Source: Alphaproteobacteria bacterium (lineage in GTDB: Bacteria > Pseudomonadota > Alphaproteobacteria > Micavibrionales > Micavibrionaceae). Taken from it: a stretch of 8,892 nt of DNA. Made by a program: the position numbers and the translations under genes. Position 1 is the stretch's first letter. The number at the start of each line of letters is the position of its first letter. The notes below the pieces were generated by a model that made no database searches, was not told where the DNA came from, and saw only the letters and a list, made by a program, of their open reading frames with translations. The DNA lies in contig DAOWDF010000195.1 of assembly GCA_030639165.1 (NCBI GenBank), positions 1-8,892 on the forward strand, in the 5' to 3' direction. Shown piece after piece: positions 6,901 through 8,892 of the stretch.

Positions 6901-7768
6901 GCTTGGTATGTTACGTAAGTTTATACCTAATAAGATTGATAAATCTGCGACGAATATGATGGAGGTTCGTTTCGATGGTTATCATATTTTATTGGTTGAG
7001 GATAATCGTATTAATCGCATGATGGCAGAGGAAATGCTCGATGAGATAGGGTTTGATATTGATATGGCCGTTAATGGGAAAGAGTCGGTTAATGCAGTAA
7101 AAAATATAAAATATGATTTGATTTTAATGGATATGCAAATGCCTGTTATGGATGGGTTAGAGGCTACCCGTATAATCAAAAAAATGGCTAGTGATGGTGA
7201 TATCGGTAATGTTCCTATTATTGCATTGACTGCTAATGCTATGGAGGGGGACAGGAATAGATGCCTTGAGGCGGGAATGGATGATTATCTATCTAAGCCA
7301 GTGAAAAAGGCAGATCTTAATATTGTTATTGCTAAATGGTTAGAGCCAAATACTGAGGAAGAAAAAGACGGCAACAAAGAATTTCCAGTCCTAGACGAAG
7401 ACTTTTTGTATCATTACCGTGATATTATGGGCAAAAAATTTATCACTGGTGTTGAAGAATTTTTAAAAAACACTCAGGAAATAATTAATAATATTATTGA
7501 GGCATGTAATAAAGGGGATGTTAAAACCATAAAAATATTGGCGCATTCTTTGAAGTCGTCTAGTGCAATGCTTGGTGCTATGGAGCTATCAAGGCTTGCG
7601 GAAATCCTTGAAACTGATGTGCATGATATGGTTGAAAATAGGGGTAGGGCACATCCACAAAATATAAATGCAGATATAGCAATTGATATGGATAAAGCCC
7701 TTAAGCGAGCTGCTCCATTTTTCTTGCGCCATCTAGATAACTATACTCAAAATATTAAAAATTATTAA
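3956..7768 (+). CDS. Hybrid sensor histidine kinase: double-Cache-like sensor, HAMP, HisKA, HATPase, three receivers, HPt
   Basis: This 1270-residue membrane kinase should sense a periplasmic signal and pass phosphate through a relay. TM1 is at about 27-47 and TM2 at about 364-387. The periplasmic sensor between them is about 315 residues and looks like a double Cache domain (SLYITNSNGYFIVHPDKS at 249-266 is typical), with a His-rich loop at 295-315. HAMP covers about 388-440, then a short coiled coil. HisKA has phospho-His475 (ATMSHEIRTPMNG). The ATPase shows an N box (588-596), DTGIGIP (627-633) and GGTGLGLA (656-663). Receiver 1 is at about 713-838 (Asp769, Lys821), receiver 2 at 869-991 (Asp920, Lys975) and receiver 3 at 1008-1129 (Asp1059, Lys1114); all keep acidic pocket, acceptor Asp and Lys. 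The C-terminal HPt has His1197 (LAHSLKSSSAMLGA). ATG 3956 follows GAGGTGAG by a proper spacing. The domain order recalls BarA-like kinases, with two extra receivers. The ligand is unknown. It is probably cotranscribed with the HPt gene 35 bp downstream. Confidence 0.95.
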   Translation: MAHSANNKGNTQQDPKKIFFSSIGNKVSMFIFFMTLATTLIISGIYYFRTNSLIIQKEIDQLSHDSHAMLPLFTSLYKEVSDDTLMLSQMPSVQGIIRSSQNNGIDPSDSSSMELWKARLESIFYSILDNRSHYMQIRYIGVNDNGKELVRVERTEDGGVRILDVGELQSKGSEDYFNKSINLKSGEEYFSDITLNREHGEISKPYTPTLRVATPVYDVNGEVFGVIIINVSYIEILKYLREHTGENKSLYITNSNGYFIVHPDKSKEFGFEFGKSYIIDNEFPLLKKVTAEKVDHDEGGGQHKGETNHSHEYKHIFFSEVNGQYAHYLKIQFDPYDHKRFLGIVLIAPKSEILHDALVVRNQSFILALVLTIIVSAFTIWVSRFFINPLNNIISEVRSYDQGGKVLTLPVDRKDELGELALAFSSLYSNLNNSKIAEQRTMEELSIYAKDLEDAKTDAENANSMKSDFLATMSHEIRTPMNGIIGMTELLLDTKLTHKQRNHARIVINSADALLDIINDILDFSKIESGKMELEPISFDLLQIVEDVASLLSIRTREKSIEMIVRFVPDTPQYLIGDSGRIRQMIVNLVSNAIKFTEKGYVLIIVEEDKEAKLRDGRLKIKISVQDTGIGIPKDKQQVIFDKFSQADSSTTRQFGGTGLGLAICRELSQMMDGEIGVDSDVGEGSTFWFTIALEKDSSEKKREIIPADNLDSLRVLIVDDVDVNCVLLEERLSGFGMRPDICNDSIEALKKMSEAVKQGDPYNIALIDYIMPGMNGEELAKEIKANEELNRTALIMLTAASGKADFRRYSASGFSAFLTKPVYTEELLETLSLVWQEYNSGNTNAMITGDNSMANDNDNGMDVIQFRDTRILLAEDNKTNQGFAIEILEGANCNVDVAEDGKMAVDMVSGKPYDLIFMDCEMPEMNGFDASLIISKMKKDRVIEEIPIVALTANAMKGDKEKCLGAGMDDYLSKPMRKAEMLGMLRKFIPNKIDKSATNMMEVRFDGYHILLVEDNRINRMMAEEMLDEIGFDIDMAVNGKESVNAVKNIKYDLILMDMQMPVMDGLEATRIIKKMASDGDIGNVPIIALTANAMEGDRNRCLEAGMDDYLSKPVKKADLNIVIAKWLEPNTEEEKDGNKEFPVLDEDFLYHYRDIMGKKFITGVEEFLKNTQEIINNIIEACNKGDVKTIKILAHSLKSSSAMLGAMELSRLAEILETDVHDMVENRGRAHPQNINADIAIDMDKALKRAAPFFLRHLDNYTQNIKNY
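6844..6876 (+). repeat. Repeat copy 1 within receiver 2 (partner 7261-7293)
   Basis: This stretch matches 7261-7293 with two mismatches in 33 bp, including a 23-bp identical block (6854-6876 and 7271-7293). The offset is 417 bp, exactly 139 codons and equal to the distance between Asp920 and Asp1059. It marks receivers 2 and 3 as tandem copies. Confidence 0.75.
7261..7293 (+). repeat. Repeat copy 2 within receiver 3 (partner 6844-6876)
   Basis: This is the second copy of the repeat at 6844-6876. It encodes CLEAGMDDYLS against CLGAGMDDYLS, the segment leading into the conserved KP turn of the receiver. Confidence 0.75.
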
Positions 7769-7803
7769 ATGGAGATTTATAAAATAACAAAAGGATAAGG
7801 TTA

Positions 7804-8172
7804 ATGGATTATGATCTTGATGCAATAGATATGGATGTATTGAATGAGGCGCATTCTTTACTTAGTAAACGTTGGCCAGAAATGGTCGGGGGTTATATTG
7901 AGGATTCTGAGATGTATATTGATAACATAAAAAATGGTTTTTTAAATGATGATAAAGATGCCATAGCGTCAAATGCTCACCCCCTAAAATCATCCAGCAA
8001 TGCTTTGGGAATTATCAGTATCGGCGAGATTGCTAAAAAAGTGGAATATGATACCAAAGATGCAATAGATAATGGTGGTGATATAATGTATTTACAAGAG
8101 TTAATACCGTTGATGGGCGAAGCTCTAGAGCTAGCTAAACAAAAATTGGAGGCTACTCTAGTTACCTATTAG
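7804..8172 (+). CDS. Stand-alone histidine phosphotransfer (HPt) protein
   Basis: This 122-residue cytoplasmic protein has the size and motif of an HPt domain: phospho-His59 in AHPLKSSSNALGI, within an otherwise helical, acidic chain with no membrane segment. It would shuttle phosphate between receivers, here probably one of the hybrid kinase receivers and the CheY-like protein or an off-window regulator. ATG 7804 follows AAAAGGA by 8 nt and the kinase stop by 35 bp, so the two genes look like one operon. The kinase already has its own C-terminal HPt (His1197) with the similar core AHSLKSSSAMLGA; the surrounding sequences differ a lot, so this is a second, diverged HPt rather than a recent copy. 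No clear terminator follows; the next frame on the opposite strand converges on it. Partner assignment is inference. Confidence 0.9.
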   Translation: MDYDLDAIDMDVLNEAHSLLSKRWPEMVGGYIEDSEMYIDNIKNGFLNDDKDAIASNAHPLKSSSNALGIISIGEIAKKVEYDTKDAIDNGGDIMYLQELIPLMGEALELAKQKLEATLVTY

Positions 8173-8188
8173 TTTAATTTATACGAGA

Positions 8189-8416
8189 TCAGTAAAATAT
8201 TTCCGTTAACATCTTTGCTGCAATCATAAGCACGAATATTGCAAAATACGCCGCTGCCTTTTTTACCCACCATTCTCTTGCAAGTTGTAATGCTTCACGC
8301 CTATTACCAGTTTTTGTTGATCTGCGTATAAGCTTTTTACCATGCAAGGTGTCTACAAATCTAGGGGGCACATCAATCTGATAGCCTAACGCTACGCCAA
8401 TCTGTTTTGCTATACT
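8189..8416 (-). pseudogene. Integrase (tyrosine recombinase) N-terminal fragment, degraded
   Basis: The minus-strand frame is open from 8416 to TGA 8191-8189. Its only plausible start is GTG at 8371 (60 residues). The stretch YQIDVPPRFVDTLHG followed by KKLIRRSTKTGNRREALQLA fits the N-terminal region of many phage-type integrases (Y-x-R-x-V-P-x-x-L, then G-x-x-E-I-R-R-S-L-x-T-x-x-R-R-E-A). The match begins upstream of that GTG, so the true N-terminus is lost. The end of the frame turns hydrophobic (AAAYFAIFVLMIAA) and is unlike an integrase; the core-binding and catalytic domains are absent. The frame ends 17 bp from the HPt stop, converging with it. It is a different integrase type from the stump at 2444-2638. 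A small real membrane protein is the alternative, less likely given the Arg-rich motif. Confidence 0.5.
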
Positions 8417-8484
8417 TTACTCAATTAAAAACTATGGCTTTAGTCATGATAATACTACTCATTTAAAAGAAAGATGCCTTCCTA

Positions 8485-8892
8485 ATGAAAACATATGATA
8501 GCAAAACTGAAATAGCTAAATTTGCCCAGTCTATAGCAATTAAAAAAAACGACCTAGACGATTGGCAATTCTTACATGTTATTGTTAGCGACCCTGAAGG
8601 CAGGGTTAACCTAGACGAAATCCAACAATTCATAGAGTTTTATATACAAAGCCAAGAATCCGGTATGTTAATAATGAAAGAGCAGAACGAACTGCTTTTA
8701 TTCACCCCAAAAGACAAAGAGTTAACATTAAACAAGTTTGAAAAAGCCGTATATGAGAATTTCCCTAGCAATGCCTTAAGAGCTAGAGTCGTTAGTTTTA
8801 CTGGCGCTGGTATGGATCAGTTCACAAAGATAATATTGCCACACATAAAGCCTGGTGATATTATATCTCATATTGCATTTACAAGAATGAAA
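8485..8892 (+). CDS. Hypothetical protein, 5' part (3' end outside window)
   Basis: From ATG 8485 the frame is open to the window end, giving 136 residues beginning MKTYDSKTEIAKFAQ. It looks soluble: no signal peptide or membrane segment, with mixed charged helices. A recognisable stretch is FPSNALRARVVSFTGAGMDQ followed by FTKIILPHIKPGD, but I cannot assign it to a family. The ribosome binding site is weak (AAAGAAAG at 8466-8473, 11 nt before the ATG). An alternative ATG at 8474 leads to a stop within four codons. Codon use differs from the signalling genes: Asp is GAC in about five of nine cases and Asn is AAC in about four of six, whereas the kinase uses mostly GAT and AAT. It may therefore belong to a different genomic segment. 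Confidence 0.75.
   Translation, partial: MKTYDSKTEIAKFAQSIAIKKNDLDDWQFLHVIVSDPEGRVNLDEIQQFIEFYIQSQESGMLIMKEQNELLLFTPKDKELTLNKFEKAVYENFPSNALRARVVSFTGAGMDQFTKIILPHIKPGDIISHIAFTRMK

Noticed and set aside
4811..7179. Minus-strand open frames inside the kinase gene
   Set aside because: They are antisense shadows of a complete, motif-rich kinase reading frame.
2815..8892. A second copy of the tRNA-Tyr 3' end that would mark the other end of an island
   Set aside because: Reading both strands by eye I found no such copy; it may lie outside the window.

Overview
The window comes from a low-GC Gram-negative bacterium, most likely a proteobacterium and possibly an alphaproteobacterium. The grounds are a two-TM chemoreceptor with a classical signalling tip and an FLERVR-type tail, a BarA-like hybrid kinase, AT-rich codon use and a tRNA-Tyr with an encoded CCA. 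This placement is inference; no taxonomic marker gene is present.

Layout. 1-465 is the 3' part of an unrecognised + strand gene, closed by a rho-independent terminator. 613-2349 is a complete methyl-accepting chemotaxis protein with its own strong terminator at 2409-2440. 2444-2900 is a minus-strand tRNA-Tyr(GUA) followed, in its direction of transcription, by repeats and a truncated tyrosine-recombinase (P4-type integrase) N-terminus. This looks like the scar of an element integrated at the tRNA 3' end. 2901-3310 has no gene; it carries the probable tRNA promoter, a C8 tract and the leader of the next gene. 3311-3682 encodes a stand-alone CheY-like receiver. 3956-7768 encodes a 1270-residue membrane hybrid histidine kinase (double-Cache-like sensor, HAMP, HisKA, HATPase_c, three receivers, HPt). 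7804-8172 encodes a separate HPt protein 35 bp downstream. 8189-8416 (minus) holds a second, different integrase N-terminal fragment. 8485 to the window end is the 5' part of an unrecognised gene whose codon use differs from the signalling genes.

How the parts may work together. The kinase, the separate HPt and the single receiver contain all parts of a multistep phosphorelay, with two HPt domains and four receivers, and no DNA-binding output domain is encoded in the window. Phosphate would be expected to flow His475 to a receiver Asp to an HPt His to the CheY-like protein or an off-window regulator; this wiring is inferred from gene order. The signalling block lies between two integrase remnants, which suggests an accessory region, but the left remnant is tied to tRNA-Tyr and no second tRNA-end copy was seen, so island boundaries are not proven.
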